A DNA stretch of 64,000 nucleotides from Dehalococcoidia bacterium (GCA_022822855.1 JAJDYG010000011.1:1-64000), one strand, 5' to 3'; positions 32,997-42,133 are shown, counted from the stretch's first letter. The notes: a model not told the origin generated them from the sequence alone. Numbers and translations are program-made.

Positions 32997-33506
32997 ATGA
33001 ACACGCTCAGCGACCGAACGGCCGTGTTTGCGGAAGGTCTCCGGGCCGCGCAAGGCGAACTGGTGGCATGCAGATCATGGGACGATGTGTGGAAACACGC
33101 CGTCTCGCTCAGTGCCGAACGTCCCGCCGTCTCCCCTGCTGCGTATGAATACTTGAAGCAAGGCGACCTGCCTGATGTTAACGATCCACTACGCTCGATC
33201 GCCGATCGTGCAATCGGCATTACGCAGGCTCAGCTTGCGATTGCTGAAACGGGCTCGGTATTGCTGATCGAGCCGGCGCCGATTGACCGAGCCGTATCAC
33301 TGTTGACGAAACACTTGATTGTCGCCATCTCCGAGCAGGACATCGTCGACGAACTCGCAGACGGATTCGGCTGGCTCGCGCAACAACCGCAAGCGGCCGC
33401 CTATGCCACATTCGTCACCGGTCCGTCGCGCACTGCCGACATCGAACGCTCGCTCACCATCGGCGTCCAGGGACCGAGTCGCATGACTGTGGCGGTGCTG
33501 GCGTGA
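32997..33506 (+). CDS. lutC: LutC-like LUD-domain protein (lactate utilisation)
   Basis: A 169-residue LUD-domain protein with ITQAQLAIAETGSVLLI near residue 74, the LutC/YkgG pattern, and the C-terminal TGPSRTADIERSLTIGVQGP. LutC is a component of the LutABC complex that oxidises L-lactate to pyruvate through Fe-S centres. Its stop overlaps the start of the next gene (GTGA), so the two are coupled. The start at 32997 is the only one that keeps the whole domain. Confidence 0.88.
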   Translation: MNTLSDRTAVFAEGLRAAQGELVACRSWDDVWKHAVSLSAERPAVSPAAYEYLKQGDLPDVNDPLRSIADRAIGITQAQLAIAETGSVLLIEPAPIDRAVSLLTKHLIVAISEQDIVDELADGFGWLAQQPQAAAYATFVTGPSRTADIERSLTIGVQGPSRMTVAVLA

Positions 33507-35677
33507 GCGCGTCGACCGCTCCGTTCAAGGTGCGCTACCAGCGCTCAGTGGGTGATCCTGATCTCAAGCCGCGACTGTTGGCCTTCCAGCGTTCCTGGCG
33601 CGAAAGCCGCGACGCCCAGGTCCGGCGGCTGGAACAGCGCACCGAGCAGTCGTTTCACGAGTTGCGCCGCGATTTCGCCGCCGTCAAGGATTCGACGCTG
33701 GAGCGCATCGACGACTACATCGCCGAGTTCCGCGCCAACGCGGAGGCCGCCGGCGCGACCGTGGTCGAGCTGTCTACGGCCGAAGAAGCAGTCAGCTACA
33801 TCGCCGCGATCTGTCAGTCGCGAGGCATCGATCTGGTCGTTAAGAGCAAGTCGATGGTCTCGGAGGAGATTGAACTTAACCACGAGCTGGAGCAACAAGG
33901 GATCACGGCGATTGAGACCGACCTGGGCGAATGGCTGCTGCAACTTGCGGAGGAACGGCCCTCCCACCTGGTGATGCCCGCGATCCACCAGAAACGGCAA
34001 TACGTCGCCGAGATCCTTGGCGAAGAGCTGGGCCGTGAGTTTGATCCGGACGACATCCCGGCGATGGTCGCCAGCGCGCGCGATGGGTTGCGCCGCCACT
34101 ACCTCTCGGCCGGGGCCGGTCTGACCGGCGCCAATGCGCTCATCGCCGAGACCGGCAGCATCATGGTCGTGACCAACGAGGGCAACATGCGGCTGGCCAC
34201 TTCGTTGCCCGAGGTCCACTTCGTCACAGCCGGGATCGAGAAGTTGATCCCGACCTGGGCCGACGCCGAACGCCAGCTCCAGCTCCTGCCCCGCTCGGCC
34301 ACGGCGCAGACCCTGAGCACCTACACCACCTGCATCACGGGGGCCCAGCCGGGCAAAGAGATGCACATCATCCTGCTCGACAACGGCCGCCGCGCCATGC
34401 GAGAGACGGACACCATCGGCGACGCTCTGCGCTGTATCCGTTGCGGGGCCTGCGCCAACGTCTGCCCGCCGTATCAGATTGTCGGTGGACACACGTTCGG
34501 CCACATCTACACCGGCGCGATTGGACTGGTCAACACGACGTTCCATCACGGCGTCGATCACGCCGCCGGACCGCAAGGCCTTTGCGTCTCATGCGGCGCT
34601 TGCCAGACCGTCTGCCCGGTCGACATCCCGCTGCCGATGCAGATCCTCGAGGTTCGCCAGCGGGCCCATGAGTCGGGACATGCGCCGCTCTGGGAACGGA
34701 TTGCGCTGCGTCTGTGGGCCAAGCCGAGGTTGTTCCATCACCTGATGGGCCTCGCCGCAGCCGGGTCGGGAATAGGCAGGCTGGTCGGCCTGGTGCGACG
34801 CGACCACCTACGCCTGCCATTGCCCAGGCGTCTTCGTTGGCGATCCGTGCCTGCACTGCCGCTGCGCAGCGGACAGACCCTGGTCAAGAGCCGTCCGCCG
34901 CTTCAGCCGCTGACAGAGACGCCGTCCGCCGGTCGAACCGTCGAGCTGTTTGCGCAATGCCTTGCCGACCGCTTGCTGCCCACTGCTGTGGATTCCGCCG
35001 CCAAACTGATCGAGGCCGGCGGCGCCTCGATCAACCTGCCCGATTCACAACACTGCTGCGGACTGCCTGCCTTCGACGCCGGAGACTGGGATACCGCTCG
35101 ACGCATGGCGAAACATACGATCGAAACGCTCGAAGGCAGCGAGCATCAGATTGTCACGCCGGCGCCAAGTTGCGTGATTTCCATGCAGGACCACTGGCCG
35201 TGCCTGTTCCAGGACGATCCTGAATGGCGAAGTCGGGCCGCGGCCGTGAGCCGGCGAGTTCATGATCTCGCCGACTGGCTCGAGGGTCCGGGGCGTCTTC
35301 CTGACGGATGCCTCAGCAACGGCGACAGCCATGCGTGGACGGCGCATCGATTCTGTCAGGCTTCGAATCGCAACGATGCCCGGGCTCGGATCGATCAGCT
35401 CGTTGAACGCTTGACTGGTGAAACTGCCAGGCCGCTTGAGGAGCCGGATGTCTGCTGTGGTTTCGGCGGATTGACATCGCTCGCTGCTCCTGAGGTGGGG
35501 TCGGGCATCCTCGAGCGCAAGCTGGCCTGCGTGGCCGAATCGGGCTGCGACACGCTGATCACCAACAATCCGGGCTGTGTCATCCATCTCCGAGCTGGGG
35601 CGAACGCCAGCGGAGCCAGGCATCACACCCTGCACTACGCCGACTTCCTTGCCGCCCGACTCCCGAAGAACCCGTGA
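33503..35677 (+). CDS. LutB-LutA fusion: LUD/ferredoxin protein joined to CCG-domain subunit
   Basis: A 724-residue single polypeptide combining two normally separate Lut proteins. Residues 1-400 are LutB: a LUD domain (VKSKSMVSEEIELN, ALIAETGSIMVV) followed by two [4Fe-4S] motifs, CIRCGACANVCPP (from Cys311) and CVSCGACQTVCPV (from Cys361). After a basic, hydrophobic linker (400-470), residues 475-720 are LutA-like with two CCG motifs, HCCGLPAFDAGD (Cys518/519) and VCCGFGG (Cys651/652). With LutC upstream it makes a complete lactate dehydrogenase module from two genes. The start GTG overlaps the lutC stop. Confidence 0.9.
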   Translation: MSASTAPFKVRYQRSVGDPDLKPRLLAFQRSWRESRDAQVRRLEQRTEQSFHELRRDFAAVKDSTLERIDDYIAEFRANAEAAGATVVELSTAEEAVSYIAAICQSRGIDLVVKSKSMVSEEIELNHELEQQGITAIETDLGEWLLQLAEERPSHLVMPAIHQKRQYVAEILGEELGREFDPDDIPAMVASARDGLRRHYLSAGAGLTGANALIAETGSIMVVTNEGNMRLATSLPEVHFVTAGIEKLIPTWADAERQLQLLPRSATAQTLSTYTTCITGAQPGKEMHIILLDNGRRAMRETDTIGDALRCIRCGACANVCPPYQIVGGHTFGHIYTGAIGLVNTTFHHGVDHAAGPQGLCVSCGACQTVCPVDIPLPMQILEVRQRAHESGHAPLWERIALRLWAKPRLFHHLMGLAAAGSGIGRLVGLVRRDHLRLPLPRRLRWRSVPALPLRSGQTLVKSRPPLQPLTETPSAGRTVELFAQCLADRLLPTAVDSAAKLIEAGGASINLPDSQHCCGLPAFDAGDWDTARRMAKHTIETLEGSEHQIVTPAPSCVISMQDHWPCLFQDDPEWRSRAAAVSRRVHDLADWLEGPGRLPDGCLSNGDSHAWTAHRFCQASNRNDARARIDQLVERLTGETARPLEEPDVCCGFGGLTSLAAPEVGSGILERKLACVAESGCDTLITNNPGCVIHLRAGANASGARHHTLHYADFLAARLPKNP

Positions 35678-35686
35678 GGTGAGCAA

Positions 35687-36601
35687 ATGCCGACCGTGAT
35701 CGATGTCCACGTCCACCTCTGCAGAACGCCCGAGCAAGAGGCAATCGTCTTTCCCAGACGCGGCCTGCCGCTCGACTGGCGCTGGGCCAATGGCGACGCC
35801 TGTGGCGAGTACATGACGCGCAATGACGTCGAGGCGATCGTCGGGCTGAACTACATGGTCGTCCCGGAGATGTTCGAGCAACAGCGCGGGCGCCAGCCCG
35901 ATGCGTCGGCCGAAGAACTGCTGGCCATGCTTCACGACCGCGTGCGCAGCTTCAATTCTTGGACGCTGGAGCGTCAGGCTGCGGATCCCCGCATTCGCAC
36001 ATTCCTCTGTTGCGACATCGGTACCTGGGTCGAGACCGACCTGCTGATGGAGGAGCTTGAGCGTGGAGTCGCGCTGGGCGCCCGCGGCGTCAAGATGCAC
36101 CCCGGACTGGGCCGCTACTTCCCCTCCGACGAGCGGATGATGCCGCTCTATGCGCGTTTGGAGGAGCTTGGTCTGCCAATCCTCAGCGACACTGGAGCAT
36201 TGCGCGGTGGACCGGGCGAAGACGTCTATGGCATGCCCGACCACTTCATCCCCGTGTTCGAGCGCTTTCCCCGGCTGCAATTCATCATGGCCCACATGCC
36301 CGGCGCCTACTGGGACCAGCGGGTCGAGATCGCCAAGCGATATCCGCAGGTCCTGTTCGACACCGCCGGAGGCTTCGACGACGGTCACTTCACCTGCCGA
36401 GACGGCCGCCGAGCCTGCGCCCTGGAAGACGCCGCCAGGTTGATCCGGACGCTGGGAGTCGAGCGGGTCCTGTTCGGCTCCGACGCACCGGGCGCGGACC
36501 AAAAGCCGCAGGTGTTGCAGCTGCTTCGTAGCGGTTTGACTGACGCGGAACTGGACCAGGTGTTGGTCGAGAATGCCCGCCCGGTCTTGGGTCTCAACTG
36601 A
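35687..36601 (+). CDS. Amidohydrolase family protein (amidohydrolase 2 type)
   Basis: A 304-residue TIM-barrel metal hydrolase or decarboxylase. Ligand motifs: DVHVH (His8, His10), GVKMHPGL, LSDTGAL, FIMAHMPGAYW and the metal Asp in FGSDAPG. Relatives include aminocarboxymuconate semialdehyde decarboxylase and o-pyrocatechuate-type enzymes; which reaction this one performs is open. GTGAGG precedes the ATG by seven bases and lies only nine bases after the Lut fusion, so it is probably the third gene of that operon. Confidence 0.85.
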   Translation: MPTVIDVHVHLCRTPEQEAIVFPRRGLPLDWRWANGDACGEYMTRNDVEAIVGLNYMVVPEMFEQQRGRQPDASAEELLAMLHDRVRSFNSWTLERQAADPRIRTFLCCDIGTWVETDLLMEELERGVALGARGVKMHPGLGRYFPSDERMMPLYARLEELGLPILSDTGALRGGPGEDVYGMPDHFIPVFERFPRLQFIMAHMPGAYWDQRVEIAKRYPQVLFDTAGGFDDGHFTCRDGRRACALEDAARLIRTLGVERVLFGSDAPGADQKPQVLQLLRSGLTDAELDQVLVENARPVLGLN

Positions 36602-36618
36602 CACCGTAGACTCGCCGC

Positions 36619-37794
36619 ATGAGCAACCAACCTGACCGGCGCGACCTGCGCAACCTGCAGGACAAGACGGCAATCGTCGGCGTAGGCACCACCGAATTCG
36701 GGGCCATCTACCGCGACCTTGATCCGGAGCGCTCGGCCTATGAGCTGGGACTGATCGCCTTCCGCGAGGCGCTCAGAGACGCCGGGCTGAAGCGCACCGA
36801 TGTCGACGGCGTGATCGTCTCCCGGCTGCCGCACTACGGCCGCATGTGCGAGATGATCGGCCTCCGACATCCAAGGTTTGTCAACGTCCTCCCCGGAGAA
36901 GGCCGGCAGTCGGGCATCGCGCTGCAGTATGCGGCGCTGGCGGTCGCCAATGGCATGGCCGAGGTTGTCGCCTGCATCTACGGCAACAACGGACGCTCAG
37001 CGGGCGCGAAGTACGGCGGCGAGAGCCGAGGCATCTCCACGCAGGCGATGTTCGAGGCGCCCTATGGCATGACCTCTCCCGGCGCCGTGACCTCGATGAT
37101 GTTCCGCCGCCACCAGTACCGCTACGGGACGACGACGGAACCGCTTGGCCATCTGGCCATCTCGAACCGCGCCAACGCCGCGCTCAATCCGAACGCGGTG
37201 ATGCAGCGCCCGATCACAATGGACGACTACGAGGGCGCGCGCTACATCGCAGAGCCGTTGTGCCTGCTCGACTACTGCCTGATCAATGACGGCGGAGTCT
37301 GCTTCATCGTCACCTCGGCCGAACGCGCCCGAGACCTCAAGCACACGCCGGTGCTGATCCACGCGTCCTCACAGGCCTCGGACATTACGCCTGTGTACGT
37401 CGCCGACGATTTCTGGCACGAGCCGATGTCGCAGATTGCCGACGACCTGTTCGCCAACTCCGAGGCGCAGCGCGAAGACCTCGCCTTTGCGCAGCTCTAC
37501 GACAACTTCACCCCGACGATGCTGTTCACACTCGAGGGCATGGGCTTCTGCGAGCCTGGCGAGGGAGGCGACTGGATCACGCCCGAACGGATCGGCCTGC
37601 ACGGCGAACTGCCGCTCAACACCGGCGGCGGACACACCAGCGAGTCCTACATGCAGGGTTGGGCGCTGCACGTCGAGGCGGTGCGGCAGTTGCGGCAGGA
37701 GTGCGGCGACCGGCAGGTCGACAACGCTGAGTACGGCCTCTACGCCTGCGCCGCCCCTCTGGCAACCGGGCACATTCTACGCCGGGGTGACTAG
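36619..37794 (+). CDS. Thiolase-like protein (SCP2/Ltp2 type) lacking the nucleophilic cysteine
   Basis: A 391-residue thiolase-fold protein. It has TAIVGVGTTEFG at the start, a His block LNTGGGHTSESYMQGW near 330 and a C-terminal YGLYACAAPLATGHIL. The usual nucleophile motif C-x-S-G reads GRQSG, with Arg in place of Cys, so ordinary Claisen thiolysis is unlikely. Together with the OB-fold gene 13 bases downstream it resembles the Ltp2-ChsH2 type retro-aldolases of steroid side-chain degradation, where the two proteins form one complex. The substrate is inferred only as a beta-hydroxyacyl-CoA-like compound. Confidence 0.83.
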   Translation: MSNQPDRRDLRNLQDKTAIVGVGTTEFGAIYRDLDPERSAYELGLIAFREALRDAGLKRTDVDGVIVSRLPHYGRMCEMIGLRHPRFVNVLPGEGRQSGIALQYAALAVANGMAEVVACIYGNNGRSAGAKYGGESRGISTQAMFEAPYGMTSPGAVTSMMFRRHQYRYGTTTEPLGHLAISNRANAALNPNAVMQRPITMDDYEGARYIAEPLCLLDYCLINDGGVCFIVTSAERARDLKHTPVLIHASSQASDITPVYVADDFWHEPMSQIADDLFANSEAQREDLAFAQLYDNFTPTMLFTLEGMGFCEPGEGGDWITPERIGLHGELPLNTGGGHTSESYMQGWALHVEAVRQLRQECGDRQVDNAEYGLYACAAPLATGHILRRGD

Positions 37795-37807
37795 GGGGAG
37801 ACAACTC

Positions 37808-38248
37808 ATGACGACCGAATCAGCAACTCCAGGGCTCAGCTACGAAAAGCCGCTGCCGCCGGTGCTCGAATTGACGAAGCCGTTCTGGGATGGCTGCCGC
37901 GAGGGCGTCCTCCGGATCCAGTTCTGCAACATCTGCGATCTGCCCTGGTTCCCACCGGCGGAGGCGTGCCCCAGATGTCTGCAAGACGATTGGGAGTGGC
38001 GGCCGATCTCCGGTCAGGGAACGGTCTGGTCCTGGATCCGAATGTGGCAGAAGTACTTCCCCGGCTGGTCGCCCGACGAGTACCCCTACACGGTCGCCTT
38101 GATCAAGCTCGAAGAGGGCCCATACATGTACTCCACGCTCGTCGAGATCGAAGACCAGGACGTCACCTGCGACCTCGCGGTCGAGGTCGATTTCCGAACA
38201 GTCAACGACGAGATCACCCTGCCCGTGTTCCGGCCTCACCGGGTCTGA
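37808..38248 (+). CDS. DUF35 OB-fold / rubredoxin-like zinc ribbon protein
   Basis: A 146-residue protein with the zinc ribbon CNICDLPWFPPAEACPRC (two CxxC pairs) near residues 39-56 and an acyl-CoA-binding OB-fold after it (GTVWSWIRMW, YTVALIKLEEGPYMYSTLV). Such proteins accompany thiolase-like enzymes and form their active hetero-complex. GGGGGAGAC precedes the ATG at 37808. It belongs in an operon with the preceding thiolase-like gene. Confidence 0.88.
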   Translation: MTTESATPGLSYEKPLPPVLELTKPFWDGCREGVLRIQFCNICDLPWFPPAEACPRCLQDDWEWRPISGQGTVWSWIRMWQKYFPGWSPDEYPYTVALIKLEEGPYMYSTLVEIEDQDVTCDLAVEVDFRTVNDEITLPVFRPHRV

Positions 38249-38254
38249 GTACCA

Positions 38255-38770
38255 ATGTCAGAACAACCTCCTGCTGCAATTGGTTGGCCTGCACGGGATT
38301 TTGACGAAGCGGCACGCTCGTATCTCTTGCAGGAAGCACGACTTCGAGTGCAAGAGCAGCTTGCCCAGATCAGAACTTATGACGTGAAAATCGCGGCACT
38401 ATTCACTGCCAGCGCTGGACTCTTCGCACTCAGCGGATTCCTTGGCAGCTTGACAATCGAAGCGACGCCGGAAGCTGTGTTGACTCTGTTGGCCATCTCC
38501 GTGTCCCTGGTTGCATGGATCCTATTGGGCATTGCGTATTGGCTGCGAACCACAGGTGTCGGTCTGGACATGCAGGCAATCCGCGACAGCTACGCCAATA
38601 CGGGTCAGCAGGAACTCAGGGATACAGCGCTTGAATCCCTTGTCGAGGATTTCATCCTCAACGAGAGGACGATTCGTTCGAAGGCTGGTTGGCTCACCAG
38701 GTCTCTGATTGCAGTTGCGATTCAGCTGCTCTTGCTGTTTGCAGCGACTGTGGCCAATTCAGTGACTTAA
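38255..38770 (+). CDS. Hypothetical protein with three predicted membrane helices
   Basis: A 171-residue protein. After an amphipathic N-terminal part (EARLRVQEQLAQIRTYDVKI) come two helices at about 48-66 and 75-98, a soluble segment with YANTGQQELRDTALESLVEDF, and a third helix near 150-167. It lies six bases after the OB-fold gene but has lower GC and a different style, so it may be an unrelated insertion. The 2TM-plus-helical layout is reminiscent of small membrane effectors, but no partner supports that. The family was not recognised. Confidence 0.65.
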   Translation: MSEQPPAAIGWPARDFDEAARSYLLQEARLRVQEQLAQIRTYDVKIAALFTASAGLFALSGFLGSLTIEATPEAVLTLLAISVSLVAWILLGIAYWLRTTGVGLDMQAIRDSYANTGQQELRDTALESLVEDFILNERTIRSKAGWLTRSLIAVAIQLLLLFAATVANSVT

Positions 38771-38818
38771 GAAACCAATGCTGGAACTGTTGCTTCCGGC
38801 GACATCGAAACCGCCTTG

Positions 38819-38950
38819 CTAGGCGCCATTCTTGTACAGAGTGCGAGGTAGAGGCCGCCGCGGAGTTTGTGCTCGTGTAGCACCGGGCTTCTTGGGCGTC
38901 GCCGATTTGACCTTCTCATCCTTTGAGGTCCGTTTCTTGAAAGATGACAT
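38819..38950 (-). CDS. Possible small basic protein of 43 residues
   Basis: The frame from the ATG at 38950 reads a Lys/Arg/Pro-rich peptide (MSSFKKRTSKDEKVKSATPK at its start, TPRRPLPRTLYKNGA at its end). The composition resembles small nucleic-acid-binding or unannotated basic proteins, and the upstream site is only weakly purine-rich. It occupies the gap between convergent genes. It could be chance. Confidence 0.35.
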   Translation of the reverse strand: MSSFKKRTSKDEKVKSATPKKPGATRAQTPRRPLPRTLYKNGA

Positions 38951-38995
38951 TTCTGAATCCGCCTACTCACGCTGACCCGGTCGTTCGACACACGC

Positions 38996-40165
38996 TTATG
39001 GTAGCAACTCCATCTCGCTGAGCACCTCCGACTGATGTTCACCGAGAGCCGGCGCTGGACGCATGGTCATCGAGACCGGCGTGCCCTCGAAGTCCCACGG
39101 TGGTGCGATCTGGCGCATCGTTGTGCCGTCGCCCTGCTCTACATCGATGATCGCTCCGACCGCCTCGACCTGCGGATCCCGGCTCAGGCGCTCGTAGTCG
39201 TGCATGGGGAAGGCCCAGCCTCCGTGACGCTCCACGATCTCGATGACCTGCTCGGAGTCGAAGCTGGCGAAGCCTCGTTCCCAGACCGGCGCGAGTTCGG
39301 CCGCATACCGGCCGGCACCGCCGGCACCATCCGTGCGCAGCTTCTCGTACTCGGGATGATCTCGCACCCAGGACATGTCCAACTCGTCGATCAAAGAGTC
39401 GAACGCGTCGCCGCGGATTCGGGCCAGGGAGAAATAGATCGGCAGGTCGCGGCACTGATAGCCGTGATCGGGCGGCTTGACGTAGCTGTCGAGGTGGAAC
39501 CCCCACCACTCGTCGGGGTTCGACAGCGCGACCCAGAGCGTGGAGCGCATCGCGATCAGGCTGCCGAACAGCGATACCTCAACTCGTTGCCCGCCGGTCG
39601 GATTGGAGGGATTGCTGTCGTCGCGTGCGAAGAGCGCGGCGCAGATCGCCTGAATGGCATGGTTGGCGGCGAAGACCGAGCCGATGTCGCTGCCATGACG
39701 GACGGGCTCTTCGCCCAGGGCGCCGAGCGACGAAGTGGCTTCGCTCGCCATCTGGGCGCCGACCTCAGAGGCCGGTCGGTCGGCCCAGGGACCCTTCGGC
39801 CCGAATCCGGATATCGCGCAGTAGACGAGACCCGGGGCATCCAGTCGTTCCCAGCCCAGTTCCGGCGGCAGACCGGACTTGTCGACCACGGCGACGTCGG
39901 CTTGCGCGAGCAATCGACGAGCCACCCCCAGGTCGTCGTCCGAAGACCAATCCAGGAGGACGCTGCGCTTGTTCCGGTTCAGGGCTTGGAAGAGCGGAGA
40001 GTCGCCGCCATCGATGGACGGAGACCAGGCCCTTGACCGATCTCCCTGAGGCGGCTCGATCTTGACGACATCCGCGCCAGCGTCGGCGAGCGACATGGCC
40101 GTGTAGGGGCCGGCGACGCCCTCGGCGATCTCGACGACGCGGTATCCGGCCAGCGGACCCGGCAC
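38996..40165 (-). CDS. CaiB/BaiF CoA-transferase family protein
   Basis: A 389-residue class III CoA-transferase. N-terminal block GYRVVEIAEGVAGPYTAMSL then GADVVKIEPPQGD, followed by NRNKRSVLLDW, AISGFGPKGPWADRPASE and GGQRVEVSLFGSL. The Asp in RHGSDIGSVFAANHAIQA sits where the catalytic Asp is expected. It transfers CoA between a carboxylate and an acyl-CoA; the substrate is unknown. It starts one base after the stop of the next CaiB gene and shares its MPGPL start, so the two are co-transcribed and may form a heteromer. Confidence 0.88.
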   Translation of the reverse strand: MPGPLAGYRVVEIAEGVAGPYTAMSLADAGADVVKIEPPQGDRSRAWSPSIDGGDSPLFQALNRNKRSVLLDWSSDDDLGVARRLLAQADVAVVDKSGLPPELGWERLDAPGLVYCAISGFGPKGPWADRPASEVGAQMASEATSSLGALGEEPVRHGSDIGSVFAANHAIQAICAALFARDDSNPSNPTGGQRVEVSLFGSLIAMRSTLWVALSNPDEWWGFHLDSYVKPPDHGYQCRDLPIYFSLARIRGDAFDSLIDELDMSWVRDHPEYEKLRTDGAGGAGRYAAELAPVWERGFASFDSEQVIEIVERHGGWAFPMHDYERLSRDPQVEAVGAIIDVEQGDGTTMRQIAPPWDFEGTPVSMTMRPAPALGEHQSEVLSEMELLP

Positions 40166-40166
40166 C

Positions 40167-41384
40167 CTAATCCCCGATCACCGCTACCGGCTCATCGGCC
40201 GATGCGCGGCGTACGGCCAGCTCGTCGAGAATCTCGCCGGTGTGCTCACCGGGCAGACAGGCCCCGAACCAGCGCGCCGGCGTTCGCGACAGCTCCCATG
40301 GCGCCCCGCCGGTCCAGACCTTGCCCCAACCAGAGGTTTCCACTTCGCGCAGGTATGCGTTCTCGAGGGCCTGCGCGTGATGTTGCAGGGTCTCGAAGGA
40401 GATCGGGTATCCGCATGGGATGCCCGCCGCGCTGAGGCGCAGCATCCAGTAGTGCCTCGGACGTTGTAGGAATCCCGCCTGGAGCATGGCGGCCAGTTCC
40501 GACCGGCGTGCGACGCGATCCCGGTTGCTGCCCCATCGAGGGTCGGTCGCCAGATGGTCAATCCCGTCAACCTCGGCTTCGGACTCCCTCATCACCGCGG
40601 CGAAGCGCTGCCATTCGTCCTCGCTGGTGACCGAGACGCCGATCCAGTCGCCCCACTGACACTGAAACGCCTGGTCAGGCGCGGTCGCGAACGCGGCCGA
40701 GCCCTGGGGTTGATGCAGTTCTGCGGTGCTCAGGTACTCGGCGAGGCGTCCGCTCTGCAGAGCCATGCCTGCGCGGAGCATACCCACGTGAATGCGCTGA
40801 CCCTTGCCTGTCCGCTTGCGCGCCAGCAGACCCATCAGGACCGCTTGCGCGGCGACGTTGCCGGTCGTCGCATCGATCTGAGCCATGTGCCGGTAGACCT
40901 CCGGACGCCCGCCTTCCGCTCCGCTGACCGACCAGAAGCCAGTGAAGTACTGCGCCTGCACATCGGCTCCCGGCTTGTCGCGCATTGGCCCAACTTCGCC
41001 CCAGCCGGTGATCGCCGTGTAGATGATGTCGGGATTGACCGCCTTGACCTGCTCGTAGCCGACCCCCATCCGTTCGGCAGCGCCGGGGCGCATGTTGATC
41101 AGGAACACGTCGCAGGTCTGGAGCAGTTCGTAGGCGGTCTGGCGGTCGGCGGGGGACTTGAGGTCCAGGAACAGTCCGCGCTTGTTCTGATTCCAGGTCA
41201 TGTAGCCGATCGAGGTGCCGTTGATGGTGGGCGGCACGCCTGCGCCCAAGGTGCGCGGATCGACCGAGGGCTGTTCGATGTGAATCACGTCTGCGCCCAA
41301 CGCGCCAAGCTGGGTTGAGGCCCAGGGTCCAACCATCCAGAGCGTCAGATCGAAGACGCGCACGCCATCCAGCGGTCCGGGCAT
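40167..41384 (-). CDS. CaiB/BaiF CoA-transferase family protein
   Basis: A 405-residue class III CoA-transferase. Blocks: GVRVFDLTLWMVGPWASTQL, GADVIHIEQPSVDPR, WNQNKRGLFLDLKSP, INMRPGAAERMGVGYE and AITGWGEVGPMRDKPG. The Asp in HMAQIDATTGNVAAQAVLM is in the catalytic position. It is first in a two-gene operon with the CaiB gene at 38996-40165. Paired CaiB genes are common where two different CoA-transferase subunits or consecutive steps are needed; which applies is not visible. Confidence 0.88.
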   Translation of the reverse strand: MPGPLDGVRVFDLTLWMVGPWASTQLGALGADVIHIEQPSVDPRTLGAGVPPTINGTSIGYMTWNQNKRGLFLDLKSPADRQTAYELLQTCDVFLINMRPGAAERMGVGYEQVKAVNPDIIYTAITGWGEVGPMRDKPGADVQAQYFTGFWSVSGAEGGRPEVYRHMAQIDATTGNVAAQAVLMGLLARKRTGKGQRIHVGMLRAGMALQSGRLAEYLSTAELHQPQGSAAFATAPDQAFQCQWGDWIGVSVTSEDEWQRFAAVMRESEAEVDGIDHLATDPRWGSNRDRVARRSELAAMLQAGFLQRPRHYWMLRLSAAGIPCGYPISFETLQHHAQALENAYLREVETSGWGKVWTGGAPWELSRTPARWFGACLPGEHTGEILDELAVRRASADEPVAVIGD

Positions 41385-41507
41385 CTCGGCCTCCGTCCTG
41401 AACTGCCGTCAGCGGCCATGATAGGTCCGGCATCGCCAAGCTGTTCAGGCAGGTCGCGATGCGTCGGGCAGGTCTGCCTGAGCTGATCGGGAGGGAAGAA
41501 CGAGGCT

Positions 41508-41680
41508 TTCAGGTTTTCGGCAACTTTTTTTTCGAGCGGGGAACAGTCACGATCCTCAGCAATGGGCTGGAGATCGTGCCTCCAGAGCTTTCAGGTTCTT
41601 TCAGGTTTTTTCAGGTCCCGCTGGAACGTTTCGTTCGATCCTGTTCGGGTTTGTTCGGCCTCCGAGAAAGTTGACTACTC
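41508..41680. repeat. Composite repeat with decamer array 2 (10-bp phased)
   Basis: This starts with CTTTCAGGTTTTCGGCAAC and a run of T (41523-41534). At 41591-41670 successive ten-base blocks read TCAGGTTCTT, TCAGGTTTTT, TCAGGTCCCG, CTGGAACGTT, TCGTTCGATC, CTGTTCGGGT and TTGTTCGGCC. The same order (TTTCAGG, poly-T, TTTCAGG decamers, GTTCGG decamers) occurs at 49.08-49.28 kb. The gap 41385-42133 (749 bases) holds this array and the TIR element, and I see no gene in it. Confidence 0.65.
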
Positions 41681-41751
41681 GGATGGAACATGTGACTGGA
41701 GCACAGCGCCGAGGAGCGGCCTGGGGCGTGTTCACACCAGCCACATTCGGA

Positions 41752-41924
41752 GTCACCCCGCGCTTGATACGGGGCCCAGACCCTGGACCCGCGGTCGGAG
41801 TGACGATGTGTGCCTCGGCTCGGACGCAGAGAGGCCGGACGCACGCACAAGCGTCGAGCTGAGGCCGACCTCATTCTGCGCGCGAGCCTGGTTGCTCTAG
41901 GCCCCGTGTCAAGCACGGGGCGAC
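41752..41924. mobile_element. MITE-like element, copy 1 (173 bp, 29-bp imperfect terminal inverted repeats)
   Basis: The left end 41752-41780 and the right end 41896-41924 are imperfect inverted repeats built around the CCCCG(T/C)GCTTGA(C/T)ACGGGG hairpin. The interior, especially 41815-41895, resembles that of the second copy (49674-49844), and the flank GCCTGGGGCGTGTT is shared too. There is no coding capacity. It may be a nonautonomous transposable element or a hairpin-ended RNA element. Confidence 0.5.
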
Positions 41925-42133
41925 GATCGCTGGCGGCAGCGCGAACGAGGGTCGCCAACTAAAACTCGCGTCATGCGCCTTCGGCATTCTGAGTCCATTG
42001 GAGTGAATGTGTGAACACGCCCTGGCAGTCGAGTCACGATTTGCCCTCCTCTCCACACAACACGAACGTTCTTAGTATATCGCATTTCTGGGCAGATCGG
42101 GTTCGGCTCCGCGATTGGATGAATGAATCGGGG

